A stretch of 64,000 bases of DNA from Silene conica (taxonomy: Eukaryota; Streptophyta; Magnoliopsida; Caryophyllales; Caryophyllaceae), in NCBI GenBank assembly GCA_029255685.2, contig CM055314.2:4544399-4608398 (forward strand), given 5' to 3'. A program made the position numbers and the translations under genes. The notes under the pieces were generated by a model. That model saw only the letters and a program-made list of their open reading frames with translations. It was not told the origin of the DNA and ran no database searches. Shown here piece after piece: positions 12,001-22,990 of this stretch (positions within the stretch are counted from its first letter, which is position 1; each line of letters begins with the position of its first letter).

Positions 12001-13444
12001 CTCATTATACCAACAAGCCAAGGGAAAAATATGCAGAAATTGTGAGGATTTGTGCCAATGGGTGAAAATTTTAACGGACATAGCCGATGTTGGGAGGTTA
12101 TAGTGGGTGTATAGTCCTCCATCAAAAAAGTAATCCACTTCATTAGTGACAGCTAATTAGCATATACACAAATAAGCTGAAAGCATAAGCAATTCCAACT
12201 TCTATTACCAATTTCTTCTACTCTAATCGTCATTCCATTTCCCCTTTTGCTATGTTCTAAGGCTGCCCTACCCTAACCAAACCCGAACTCTTCATTATAC
12301 ATTAAAAATAACTAAGCTAATACAAAGATAACCAAAGATGTTTGTGCGTATCAAATATACCAACAATAAAAATAATTCAACTTTTGCACCAACAGTTCGA
12401 CACTGATGAAAGAAGAGATAGCCTTCAACTAAACACACCAACAGATTTTCTTAGCAAGCATTTCTCCGTTTTAACGGCATTTTACTTCCAGCACACAATA
12501 ACAGTAATGTTCTGATGGGTTAACAGATTCTTTCAATCCCCTAGTAAATCGTGAAGAGTCCGGTCATCATCGCGCTTACTTAACAAGTAGTTAATAATAG
12601 AAATATTAATAATAGTTGGGCCTCAACCATCACCTTAAGGTTTTGGTTGAGATGGTTCATCTATCATGGTATCAGAGCCACAGTGACATAACGGGTTCGA
12701 ATCCTGACAACCTCAAAACCCCTCCAAAACTCACGAAGTAGAAACCCAACACAAGGTAAGGGGGAGCTTGTGCAATTGGGCCTCAACCATTCCCTTAAGT
12801 TTTTGGTTGAGATAGGCTATCTATCCGTTAACACAATAGAAAAGACACTCTGGGGTATCAGATGTGGCGTATCCATGACGAATTAGGCAACCTTGATTTT
12901 AAGCCTAGAAAATTGGTTTAATACAGCAATGGATTACACAATGTGTGAAAAACATGCAGAAAACAACATACCCCAGGATCAACAAACTCAGCTCCTAACA
13001 GTGGAGCCATCACACACTCAACAAACCGCTGATCAGCAATCTCCTTGTTCGGTGATCGAACAATATCACCGAAGCCTTCCCAGAGTAGGAGTTCGTGCTT
13101 GGGTAAAAAGGAGCGTCCATGCCCATGCTTTGACAAGTTCCTCGGGACCTTCTGCACCCGTATTACTTTTCCCATCTGTGATATCGTAGTTAGGACCAAT
13201 GAGTTTAGCTAACGACTATCAAAATCAATGAAAATGTAAAAGGCGCGATAGAAGCTGCAGAATCAAAATTCACAAAATTCAAAGAAAACAATAAATCAAA
13301 ACAAAGCTATAACTAGAATAAATAGAAAATCAAAGATCATACAAAAGTAGGAGATGATCCGTTATACGCAAGAACAAGATTGGCGGCACCTTCTCCTCTG
13401 TATTTCCAATCTTCTGCATCTTTTTCCTCCAATTTCATCGCCAT
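9050..13444 (-). CDS. IPK1: Inositol-pentakisphosphate 2-kinase (IPK1)
   Basis: Seven exons with GT-AG borders and consistent phase: 13343-13444, 12972-13175, 11362-11509, 10942-10982, 10681-10791, 9904-10503, 9050-9226; 460 aa. The enzyme phosphorylates the 2-position of InsP5 with ATP to give phytate (InsP6), the last step of phytate synthesis. Visible family hallmarks: N-terminal nucleotide-binding segment YRGEGAANLVLAY (residues 15-27), GKVIRVQK, SPNKE, the CQRPLWRVNAAKV block, the conserved EIKPKCG motif (163-169), the DPLDLFSGS / STPQNN region, DKLDIEGAIHAYYD, YLIAATAKDCS, and the C-terminal IDLDLKP segment. Length fits the Arabidopsis enzyme (about 450 aa). The first of two close ATGs (MAMKL) is used here. 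Intron 2 carries a tiny LTR element (12595-12826) and the last intron an Au SINE (9271-9452). Appears intact. Confidence 0.96.
9271..9452 (-). mobile_element. Au-type SINE copy 2
   Basis: Same family as 6411-6601, somewhat more diverged (gcaaggtgagggtcat in place of the usual segment). Target duplication AAAATTAAGATATT at 9257-9270 and 9453-9466. Lies in the last intron of IPK1, gene-sense orientation. Confidence 0.9.
12595..12826 (+). mobile_element. Tiny LTR retroelement (SMART/TRIM class), IPK1 intron copy
   Basis: Left LTR 12595-12666 (72 bp, starts TAATAG, ends CTATCA), then TGGTATCAGAGCC (12667-12679), the binding site for initiator tRNA-Met, a ~95-bp interior, and a shortened right LTR ending CTATCC at 12826. 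Flanked by GTTAA at 12590-12594 and 12827-12831. No coding capacity. Related copies occur at 19.0-21.6 kb. Confidence 0.85.
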
Positions 13445-13942
13445 TTGCTCAATTGTTTCAATCATTCCTCTAAACAAATTAACAAAAAAAAATATCAAAT
13501 TAATCGAAATAATTGATCAAAATGTTTGAAATTAGCAGAGTGACAGAGTTTTCGAACCCTAGAATTCCGACATATGAATGGGGTTGGAGCGCGGCAAGGA
13601 TATGCCGACGTAAGTTTTTGTCAATTGAAAGAAGTTATTGCAGTTTTCTCCAGCACATTTTTGAGACAGGTGCATCATGCATGTCAATCAATTAATCAAT
13701 TAATTTATTTAATTTAATAATTTGTACGTTGTTATTCAAATCAAATAATTCCATTTCAAATATTTCAAGTTTGCCCCTATTTTAAGAAAAAAAAAAAACT
13801 TAACGCATTAATTTATCGATTAATCTTATAAGATAAGTATAATAGTTACGAATATGTATTTGATAACAATTTTATTTACGGCGAAAACAATGCGAGTTAA
13901 TATAATTATTCGAAATAGATTTAAAATGAAATTTAATTACTA
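13445..13942. other. IPK1 upstream region
   Basis: Divergent 5' flank of IPK1; AT-rich, no clear promoter motif identified by eye and no gene seen. Confidence 0.4.
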
Positions 13943-14199
13943 CTCCCTCCGTTCTATTCCACTTGACAGGTTTGCTTTTTCACGTTTGTCAACGCACATT
14001 TTACATGTTAAATATCTTTAGCTACGTAGTTGCAAAAATTATAAAAGTTAGATATTTTTAATGTACTCGTAAAGACGAATCAAACAAGACCCCACATGAA
14101 TATGTTTTCTCTTACGTATTAGGAGAAAATTGAGATTAAATGTCCACTTGTGAATAGTGTACAAAAGCAAACCTGTCATGTGGAATCGAACGGAGGGAG
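13943..14199. mobile_element. Stowaway MITE 1
   Basis: Terminal inverted repeat CTCCCTCCGTTC / GAACGGAGGGAG with TA duplicated on both sides; 257 bp, with the conserved interior of this family (GTCAACGCACATTTTAC..., ATATCTTTAGCTACGTA...). Confidence 0.95.
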
Positions 14200-14841
14200 T
14201 ATTTTCATAACTTTGTCACAATTTTCTCATTCTAAAAAAATAAATATTATCCTTAATAATGTGCGACCTTGCCCACCTTGGTTTACCAATTTGTCACGGA
14301 TTTCAGAGAGTATTGCGATGATATACATTTTTTTTTTCTTTTTTTTTGCGGGAATTGCAATGATATACATCAATACATGTATTCACATACAGGGGCGGAT
14401 CCAGGATTTAGACGTGGGATGGGCTAGGCTCATATCCGTTATGGTTAGTCAAATGAAACCATCAAAACGTATAATTAATGTCACACATAGGAGAAAGATG
14501 TTAGTAACTTGGGGTTGCTCCCTTTGTCAGAAACTTACTGTCATTCTCATTTGGGCAAATTTTTATTATTTGTAAATGATATTTATTGAAAGACCAACAA
14601 ATAATAAAGACAGAGGCTCCAAAATAATCCTGGGTTCGCCCTTGGTCATTTGGACAAATTTTTATTATTTATAAATGATATTTTATTGAAAGACAAACAA
14701 TGGGAAAATTTTTATTATTTATAAATGATATTTTATTGAAAGACAAACAAATAATAAAGACAGAGACCCCAAATATATAATCTTCAGATAGAGGGATATT
14801 TTATAAAAAATATACTTGTATAAATCTATTTTACAAAATTA

Positions 14842-16846
14842 CTAGTGTAACACCCGTGAAAAATCACGGGGTTGTGTACACTTATTTTTAAAGACGACGT
14901 CGGTATATTTATTTCAATATATAGCAATTCTATTTATTCGAACGAATTTTTTTTTAACGGGATGTTTGAATATAAGATATATTCGGTGAAAAGGTGAATT
15001 TCCTGGTGCACTAATTTTCGAATAGCTATTAGTAATGATGATAATATTCGGATTACTTATGATAACATTAATGAATAATGTATATAAGAAAAAACAATAG
15101 ACGACTAAAAAAAGATTAAATAACTAATAATGAGTAGTTTGAAAAGTTACTGTCTTTTGATGAATTACTTACGGAACATAATTTGACTGACAAATACGAT
15201 GAACAAAATAGCTAATCAGGTACAAATATAAATTAAATGGGTGTATTAAAATTCGATAACCCAACACGAAAATCAACTCCATCTAGGAAACAGCGGAAAT
15301 ATAAGTCTTTATTTATAATTCGGGGATAGTTTTTATCAAGTGGAACTCTGTAGGAGGTAAAACTCTGTATATAGGTAATATTAATATGGAATATGATTTG
15401 GTAACAGAGAATATTGGATATTTATCTTCACATGTTTAGAAATAAAACCGTGATTTAATTCTTATTGGATATTTATGTTCAGCCTTTTCTCCTTATTCTT
15501 ATTTATGGAATTATGGAAAGATTTTCTTAATTTAGTTTATATGCTTGATTTGTAATATGCAGTCAGACTCTTTGTATTTAATTCTTAATTTAGTTAATAC
15601 ACGTTTTGATACATAATTTAGTTTATATGCCGTGCAATTCTGATACATAAGTTAAATACACGTTTTTAAATTGATGGCATATCCTTTGATTTTTTTATTC
15701 ACACATTTTTTTATGGTATAGAATATAATATTTTGTTTCTTAGTTTCTTATTTTAGTTCTTATTTATGGAATTATGGAAAGATTTTCTTAATTTAGTTTA
15801 TATGCTTGATTTGTAATATGCAGTCAAACTATTTGTATTTAATTCTTAATTTAGTTAATATGCTTGATTTGTAATATGCAGTCAGATTTTCTTATGAAGT
15901 GCATAGATATTTGACTGAATAGATCACGTTTCTAAATTGATGCCATATCCTTTGATTTTTATCTTCACACGTTTTTTTATGGCATAGAATATAATATTTT
16001 GTTTCTTATTTTCTTATTTTAGTTCTTATTTATGAAATATCTCCTAAAGAATATAATATTTTGTTTATTAGTTTATTATTTTGGTTCTTATTTATGGAAT
16101 AATGGAAAGATTTTCTTAATTTAGTTTATATGCTTGATTTGTAATATGCAGTCAAACTAATTTTTGAGTTAATTATTTTTGGAGTTTTATATGGTGTATT
16201 ATAATACGGTTTTTGGAGTTTATCGATCCCGTGATTTTTGGAGTTTATTTATGGAGTTTTATATGGTGTATTATAATACGGTCAGACTCTTTGTATTGAA
16301 ATTATAAGTGCTGAAATAACAATCACACTCTTTTTTAAGTATTATTTTATTAACTTTATTAATTTAATAATATTGGTCTATATTCCTATTTTTTTCGAGA
16401 TTATAAATTATGAATTATGAATTACGTTTAATATAAAAAAATTAGGTCAGACGACTTAGAAGGATTTATAAATTTAATAATTATAACCCCCAAACTTTTA
16501 AGAAAATTATGTGTTTTTTTCGAGATTATAAATTATAAATTACGTTTAATATAATTTTTTTTTATGTTTAAATTATTATTATTATAGAATAGAATCTGGT
16601 CAAATATGGTCAGACAACTTAGAAGGATTTTCACTTTGTAAATATAGAATATAATCTTTAGGATAGATAACAATCAGACTTTTGTATTTAATTATTATTA
16701 AATTATGATGTGGCATAAATGAGTAATTCTGATTGGTCTACAAAACTGAAATTTTTGAGGGTGAATGTGAGAGCTCGAAACACTAAACGCTGAAACCTGA
16801 TTGCGCCACGTCAGCGAAATTACATTCTTCTTTTATAGTAATAATG
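14842..16846 (-). mobile_element. Non-autonomous Helitron nested in hAT element
   Basis: On the minus strand it begins TCATTATTACTATAAAAGAAG (16846 downward) and ends with a stem (CCCGTGATTTTTCACGGG) followed 10 nt later by CTAG, inserted precisely between A (14841) and T (16847), the Helitron rule. A TGACGTGGCGC motif lies near the 5' end, common in plant Helitrons. About 2,005 bp with no Rep/helicase; the interior carries diverged internal repeats (about 15505-15600, 15768-15900, 16090-16160). Confidence 0.93.
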
Positions 16847-16859
16847 ATTCAAGAAAATG

Positions 16860-16938
16860 CAACTGATGAGGTTCGAACCCCTACCAACTGGCAAAAACAA
16901 ACCTTTTACTTATACTCTTACCAACTAAGCCATGTTAC
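16860..16938 (-). other. tRNA-like module with A/B-box motifs
   Basis: On the minus strand: TGGCTTAGTTGGTAAGAG (A-box-like) followed about 40 nt later by GGGTTCGAACC (B box). Located inside the hAT element. It does not fold as a complete tRNA, so it is not called as one. A decayed counterpart lies in the hAT element 24100-24529. Confidence 0.55.
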
Positions 16939-17531
16939 AACATTGAATATATTTAGATGTATATGTTTTTTATTCTTGGAAACGGGTTGGGCTGAAACCC
17001 ACCCAGCCCTGTGGATGGATCCGCCCATGTTCACATACATTAAATTTTAGAGATGTCCAAATATAAATCTTATTAATCTATCTTTATTATCTAGTTAAAT
17101 GTATCTATGTAATGTTTGTAAGATTATTGGTGTTCTTAAGATAAGACTTTTATAATTATTGAGACATGATCCACTCAAAACTACCAATAATCTACCTTAA
17201 GTTTGACAAAGTTTTAAGTTAAATTTTGAAAATATAAGACTTAACTAAATACTTTAAGTGAATCTTGGCCCTATTTTGAAGAGTAAGTATCAATGAATGG
17301 AGCACGAATGTAATTTTTTCTGTAAAAAAATAGTGAAGTGGAAAAATAGAGTTTTAGGTGAGCCTCATGAATAAGACGGACACTAAGGATAAATTTGGAT
17401 ACAATTTTAGAAGGGAAAGGGAGGTGAAGGGGAGTAAGGGGAGGGGAGGGGAGGGAAATAAATTGAGGTTGTTTAGATAACAAAATTGATGAGATGGAAA
17501 TAGAAGGGAAGGAAGGAGGAACGTGTCATAA

Positions 17532-17937
17532 GACTATCCCCAAGTAGTGGTTTCGATAATTAGGTCGCGACCCGGTTTTACTCTTAATCACAACTTATTT
17601 ATTTTGACTTATTTTTATCCTCCAAAGCAAAAAGGTCACGACCTAGGTCATCAACCTAATCACTTTTCCACTTTCCAATATTTCCAATCATTTATCACAT
17701 TTTCTACCTCACAAAAAACTCTCTCTTAACAATCATTTTATTATTTTTTAATTTATCAACCAATTACAATTGTCCACTTAAGTGGTCACAAATATGGTCA
17801 ATTTTGTTCAACCATGGTCACAAATTGACTTTGGTTGGTCATATGGTCACAAATTTGCTAAATGGTCACAAGTTAATTATCTCAATTAACTCATTAATCA
17901 TGACCAAACAAGGTCATGACCTTGCTTGGGGATGGTC
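17532..17937. mobile_element. Tourist-like MITE A
   Basis: Terminal inverted repeat GACTATCCCCAAG / CTTGGGGATGGTC with TAA on both sides (17529-17531, 17938-17940), as in PIF/Harbinger-derived MITEs. Contains repeated 'ggtcacaaat' and 'aaggtcatgacctt' palindromic blocks. No coding function. Copy B (28588-29007) is in the opposite orientation. Confidence 0.75.
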
Positions 17938-18096
17938 TAATGTATGGGGTTATTCAGGAAAATACAAATTTTCATTGAAGACGGACATTATCCGTCACAA
18001 GTTGAAGACAGATAGTGTCTCTCTCACATAATGCAAGTTGTACTATCCATATAATAATCCACTTTATCCCACGTGCATGTCCACTTGTATCTTGTA

Positions 18097-18354
18097 CTCC
18101 CTCCATTCAAATTCAGTCTACACATTTCTATTTTACACACTATTCACAAACAACCATTCAAATCTGATTTTCTCTCAATACGTAAATAAAATTATATTCA
18201 TGTGGGATCTAGTTTTATTCGTCTTTACGAGTGTATTATTAATATCTAATTTTTATAATTTTCGAAAATACATAGCTAACAATATTTACCGTACAAAAGA
18301 CGTGTTGACAAACGTAAAGAAAGAAAGTGGTAGAGTGGATTTGAATGAAGGGAG
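18097..18354. mobile_element. Stowaway MITE 2
   Basis: CTCCCTCCATTCAAAT... to ...ATTTGAATGAAGGGAG with TA on both sides. Immediately left of it (about 17966-18040) lies a fragment of the GACGG-type Mutator-like MITE family. Confidence 0.92.
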
Positions 18355-18683
18355 TATCTGTTTTCAACCTATAACGAATTCCAAAACTCTTTTAAGTGAT
18401 TTAGTGGAAACAACACGATGCGCCCCAATATCCCAACATCATCATCTCCCTTAATCATGCCACATAAGACTTAATTATAATTAGCAGGTACGCTCGAGCT
18501 ACGTTTTAAAAAAAATTGAAGTTTTTAGTTTAATTTTAATTTTAGAAATATTTTCAAATTCAGCTGATGAAAAACCATTTCATAGAAGAATAGTTATACG
18601 AATTACGGAATACTTATTTATATAAAAACTACTCTCGTACAATTGAAAAATTGATAACCAAGAACATAACCTTAAAATAAACG

Positions 18684-21600
18684 ATGTTTGCCATGGTTGA
18701 TAATAAGCAAATTTGTAGAGAGTCTCTTTTCATATTCTTGTTTCTTATATTTATCTTATTAATAACTTGTCATTGTTTGAAGAAATTCCTTTTATGTACT
18801 CATTATAATGGACTGCAATCGACTAACTTTCCCCCAGGAAGCAGAGCAATGTTACCTTTTCTTGGAGAGACTTTACAGTTTTTGGCAGCCATTTATAGCA
18901 ATCAAGGTTTCTACAAGTTTGTTCAACTACGTCATCAATGGTAACACTCTCGTACACTAATTCTTATATTAGACCGTTTCAATTTACCGGGGATTGCTCG
19001 AGGACATGATAATATATATTTACTTTTTTTGTTCTTGGTGATAGATGTCTAGATGAACCATCTCAACCAAAACCTCAAGGTTATGGCTGAGGCTGAACTA
19101 TTATTAATATTCCTGTTACGCTTCACTCGAATGCTCATTGAGTTTGAAGAGTGGTTAGTTTGCACAGGCCCCCTACCGATTTTTCGAGGGGTTTTGAGGT
19201 TGTCAGGATTCGAACCCGTGACCTTCGGGCACACTGGCTCTGATACCATGATAGATGAACCATCTCGACCAAAACCTTAAGGTTATGGTTGAGGCTCAAC
19301 TATTATTAATATTCCTATTACTTGGTGTATAGGTATGGGAAATGTTTTAAGACACACATATTTGGTGAAATCCATGTATTTGTGTCGAGCACGGAGGCAG
19401 CGAAAGAGATACTGAGCAATGACTTAGGGAGGTTCACAAAGAAGTACATGAGGTCAATTGGAGAGGTTATTGGGCGAGAAAGCCTCCTTTGTGCCTCGCC
19501 TCAAACCCACAAACTAATCCGTAGAGAACTTCTTGACTTGTTCTCCTCGGCCTCTGTTGCAGAGTTCATTAAGCACTTTGATCAAATCGTGGTGTCGACT
19601 ATTTCAGGTTGGGCGCATAGGCCTAAAGTAGTCATGGTACTTGATGATGCTGTTGAGGTTAGCCACGCGCCTTTGATTTTTGTCGATAATATCAAACTGA
19701 TCCAACTTATGGATTGGTCAAGCTCCCCATACCGTGTGCTGGGTTTCCACTTTGTGGTTGTCACACTGTCTCTGATACCATGATAGATGAACCATCTCAA
19801 CCAAAACATTAAGATGATGGTTGAGGCCTAACTATTATTAATATTTCTAATATTTTACTACTATGTCGGGCGCAGATGACGTTGAAAGCTATGTGTAAGA
19901 TGCTGCTAAGCGTAGAAGACGAGCGTGAGTTAAACACGATAAGAAAGGATGTTACTTGTGTTTGCCAAGCAATGCTTGCGTTTCCATTCAACTTCCCTGG
20001 TACAAGTTTCAGCAAAGGGCTTAAGGTCATTTTCCAGTCCTAAAGGTTTCAAATTTCAATCCCGCCTCAAGCGATTTTATATCAACTGTCCTAATAGTAT
20101 TAAATTGTTGGTACATACAGGCAAGAAAAAGAATCATGGACATGTTAGACAGTATGATTCAAAACAGAAGAGAAGCATATTCAGCGCGAAATCCTACAGC
20201 TCATGACCATAAAGATTCTTTAGGTTATCTCCTACAGGCTGCGAATCAAGAACACTGTTCAGTACATCAAGCACAACAGTTGACGGATACACAGATCAAA
20301 GACAACATCTTAACCATGATAATAGCCGGTAATCCAACCTTTATAGATGTAAAATACTGATAGATGAACCATCTCAACCAAAACTTTAAGGTGATGGTTG
20401 AGGCCCAACTATTATTAATATTCCTATTACGCTCCCTCACTCGAATGCCCATTGGGTTTGAAGAGTGGTTAGTTTGCACAAGCCCCCAATAGCGTGTGCT
20501 GGTTTCCAACTGGCTCTGATACTATGATAGACGAGACATCTCAATCAAAACCTTAAGGTGGTGGTTGAGGCCCAACTATTATTAATATTCCTACACAATA
20601 GTTGACGGATACACAGATTAAAGACAACATCTTAACCATGATAATAGCCGGTAATCCAACCTTTATAGATGGAAAATACTGATAGATGAACCATCTCAAT
20701 CAAAACCTTAATGTGATGGTTGAGGGCCAACTATTATTAATATTCCTATTACGCTCCCTCACTCGAATGCCCATTGGGCTTGAAGAGTGGTTAGTTTGCA
20801 CAGGCCCCCAATACCGTGTGCTGGTTTCCAACTGGCTCTGATACTATGATAGATGAGCCATCTCAATCAAAACCTTAAGGTGATGGTTGAGGCCCAACTA
20901 TTATTAATTTTGTCCTATTAAATACCATGACTGGATTTAGTAGCATAGATAAAAGAGTTTGAATATGCAGGTCAAGACACCACGGCAAGCGCAATTGCGT
21001 GGATGGTCAAGTACTTGGATGAAAATCAAGGAGTCCTTCAAGCTCTTCAGGTTGTCCACATAACATCCGTAAAATTGTTAAGTGAGTAGCTTGAATTTCA
21101 TCGTCATTTACTGTCTTGTTTTCCTGAAACAGGATGAGCTGCATTCTCTGAACAAGAAAGTAGGAAGGAAACTATGTCTTACATTAGACGACTTAAATGA
21201 CATGACATATGCGTCTAAGGTGTATTACTTAATCCAATTTATAGCCTGTTCGCCAAATGTCATCTATATTTTCAGTTCGAATCAGTTTACTTCCAGTAAG
21301 GTTTATTCAATTCAATGCAGCTTTGAACATGTCAACTGAAGTTGAACTATGTGTAGGTGGTGAAAGAGTCCTTGAGAATGGCTTCCATAGTACCATGGTT
21401 CCCAAGAGTTGCACTTCATGACTGCAAAATCCAAGGTTTTATTTGTTGTTGTTAACCGTGTAGTAATAAGAATATTAATAATAGTTGTGCCTTAACCATC
21501 ACCTTAAGTTTTTGGTTGAGATGGTTCATTTATCATGGTATCAGAGCCAGCTGGAAACCCGGCACACGGTTTGGGGAGCCTGTGCAACTTAACCACTCTT

Positions 21601-22316
21601 CAAGCTCAACGGACATTAAGGTTTTGGTTGAGATAGTTCATCTGTCACGTAGTAGTTAACCGGGTTGGAAGCCAGCATTTTTCTCCTCTGTCGAAAACAC
21701 AGATGTTTTTACCGATGATCACTATATAAAAGTTTAGCTTGTTTATTTTGTTTTACGAGAACTGAAAAATTAACTGAAACCCGATTTTTTCCTAATGCCG
21801 ACACAGGGTATACAATTAAGAAAGGTTGGAATATCAATGTTGATGCCAGATCTATACACCTTGATCCTACCATATATACTGATCCCAATATATTCAACCC
21901 ATCCAGGTTTGATGTAAGATAATCTTCATTACAGGTTAACTATATTTGATTACTGAAGATTTATGATTAGTTATTTTTTTGGAATTACTGATGAAGGGAC
22001 ATATTTGTAAGCAGGATGAAGCAAAACCATACAGCTTTTTAGCCTTCGGCGCAGGAGGAAGGACTTGCATTGGCACGAGTCTTGCCAAAGCCATGATGCT
22101 TATTTTCCTTTTCCGTTTAGTCACAACATACAAGTACGAGTTTTACATTTATTTTAACCATTAGGCTAAGACGTCTTCACTAGCTTATTTACACATTCTA
22201 ACGCTGAGTTTCCCAGGTGGAAGGTAACTGACCCGGATCCAAGCGTTGCAAAATGGGCTATGTTTTCGAGATTAAGGAGTGGCTGCCCCATCGAAATCAC
22301 GCATGTTTATGATTAA
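18684..22316 (+). CDS. CYP722: Cytochrome P450, CYP85 clan, CYP722-like
   Basis: Ten exons, all in phase: 18684-18940, 19333-19657, 19876-20025, 20121-20328, 20971-21050, 21133-21219, 21357-21435, 21807-21913, 22015-22133, 22217-22316; 503 aa. Features seen: N-terminal hydrophobic ER anchor (about residues 15-32), proline hinge FPPGSR (49-54), I-helix oxygen-binding AGQDTT (313-318), K-helix ExxR (E373-R376), FNPSRF (425-430), and the heme loop FGAGGRTCIG with Cys449 as the iron ligand. The block FGEIHVFVSSTEAAKEIL, HKLIRRELLDLFSS and VVKESLRMASIVPWFPRVAL recall CYP722 proteins, which oxidise carlactonoic acid in strigolactone synthesis; subfamily and substrate are inference. Start could also be the ATG at 18693, which has better context (GCCATGG). 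Introns 1, 2, 4 and 7 are crowded with tiny LTR elements, yet the coding frame looks intact. Confidence 0.9.
19039..19320 (-). mobile_element. Tiny LTR retroelement, P450 intron 1
   Basis: Complete copy: LTRs at 19249-19320 (72 bp) and 19039-19118 (80 bp with a small internal duplication), primer-binding site for tRNA-iMet at 19236-19248 (reverse of TGGTATCAGAGCC), interior about 117 bp, and 5-bp target duplication CTTGG at 19034-19038 and 19321-19325. On its own strand the LTR reads 5'-TA...CA-3'. Total 282 bp. Confidence 0.92.
19716..19852 (-). mobile_element. Tiny LTR retroelement fragment, P450 intron 2
   Basis: Retains one 72-bp LTR (19781-19852), a degraded primer-binding site and part of the interior; the other LTR is missing. 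Confidence 0.8.
20272..20593 (+). repeat. Tandem duplication unit 1 (exon 4 end + intron + LTR element)
   Basis: 322-bp segment comprising the last 57 nt of P450 exon 4, its splice donor, the following intron start and most of a tiny LTR element. Repeated head-to-tail at 20594-20915. Confidence 0.9.
20358..20593 (-). mobile_element. Tiny LTR retroelement, P450 intron 4, copy a
   Basis: Starts after AATAC (20353-20357) as TGATAGATG and runs to the duplication junction at 20593. Its right flank lacks the matching AATAC because the tandem-duplication junction replaced it. Confidence 0.85.
20594..20915 (+). repeat. Tandem duplication unit 2, with partial exon-4 copy
   Basis: Copy of 20272-20593 with a few substitutions. 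The duplicated exon-4 piece (20594-20650) keeps the splice donor (GCCG|GTAATCC), has no acceptor, and carries a CAG-to-TAG change that would stop the P450 frame if included. It must be spliced out as intron. Confidence 0.88.
20680..20920 (-). mobile_element. Tiny LTR retroelement, P450 intron 4, copy b
   Basis: Flanked by AATAC on the left (20675-20679) and right (20921-20925). Same element as copy a, duplicated together with flanking DNA. Confidence 0.88.
21464..21647 (+). mobile_element. Tiny LTR retroelement, P450 intron 7
   Basis: Left LTR starts TAATAAGAATATT and ends TTATCA, then TGGTATCAGAGCC and a shortened interior, and a truncated right LTR ending CTGTCA. Flanks TGTAG / CGTAG are a probable decayed 5-bp duplication. 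Opposite orientation to the other P450-intron copies. Confidence 0.8.
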
Positions 22317-22602
22317 TTGTATTCAGGGACTAGCAAAATCTATACTTCAAGATTGTTCACTCTTACATTTGAACTTCACTAGGCAATAGGCACTACCGAG
22401 TACCGGCTGGCGGCTACCACGCTACGACTATGAATGCCCCTTGATGCAGATCGTTTTGTTGAACCGGCTTGCTACCGTAATTTTATTGTAAAATATATGC
22501 GAATTATCAATGAAAATGATTGTAAGTTATACAAGAAAATGACAGTACTCAGTTCGCTACAAAAAGAAGCTTTCAAATGCTGTATTACTACCAATACAGC
22601 AC

Positions 22603-22990
22603 TATACAAGAAACAACAAGGTCGTTGTAGTATAGTGGTAAGTATTCCCGCCTGTCACGCGGGTGACCCGGATTCGATCCCCGGCAACGGCGTGTTTTTT
22701 ATTTTATTGCTTCCATTATTACCTCCTTTTCCCTCCTAATCATTTAGGGAGATGGTACAATTTAGAATATTATTTATTATACTCCATTTTATTCACAACA
22801 TTATTTATAAATCTTAAAAGTAATTGTACAAGGCGAGAATATGGAAGAACTTTATACAAAAGTATAGTACTCTGTAATACTTTTGTATACGAATTACGAA
22901 CCCGCTACTAAAACTCGATAAAATAGACAGAACGATAATTGGAGGAGTAAAATAAATAGTCTAATAATATGGAGAATATTTGATTGATCA
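22603..22990. repeat. Segmental tandem duplication carrying tRNA-Asp, unit 1
   Basis: From 'agaaacaacaaggtcg' through the tRNA to 'atatggagaatatttgattgat'. The same order of sequence recurs at 23091-23632 with about 90% similarity by eye, apart from a block of roughly 180 bp (about 23215-23398) present only in unit 2. Confidence 0.85.
22621..22692 (+). tRNA. tRNA-Asp (GTC), copy 1
   Basis: 72 nt with acceptor stem GTCGTTG/CAACGGC, D arm TATAGTGGTA, anticodon stem CCCGC/GCGGG, loop CTGTCAC with anticodon GTC, and a T-run terminator directly downstream. Oddity: the T arm reads CCGGA-TTCGATC-CCCGG, so the nearly universal G53-C61 pair is A-C and the B box is GATTC instead of GGTTC. This may weaken transcription or folding. 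Confidence 0.92.

Larger units (their letters stand above)
14390..17029. mobile_element. hAT-type non-autonomous element (interrupted by Helitron)
   Basis: Ends CAGGGGCGGATCC (14390-14402) and GGATCCGCCCATG (17017-17029) are inverted repeats; the 8-bp target duplication TTCACATA is present at 14382-14389 and 17030-17037, diagnostic of hAT insertion. No transposase frame. A Helitron occupies 14842-16846, so the original element was about 635 bp. The right part contains a tRNA-like module (about 16860-16938) and the left part a short triplication (14541-14760). Confidence 0.9.
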
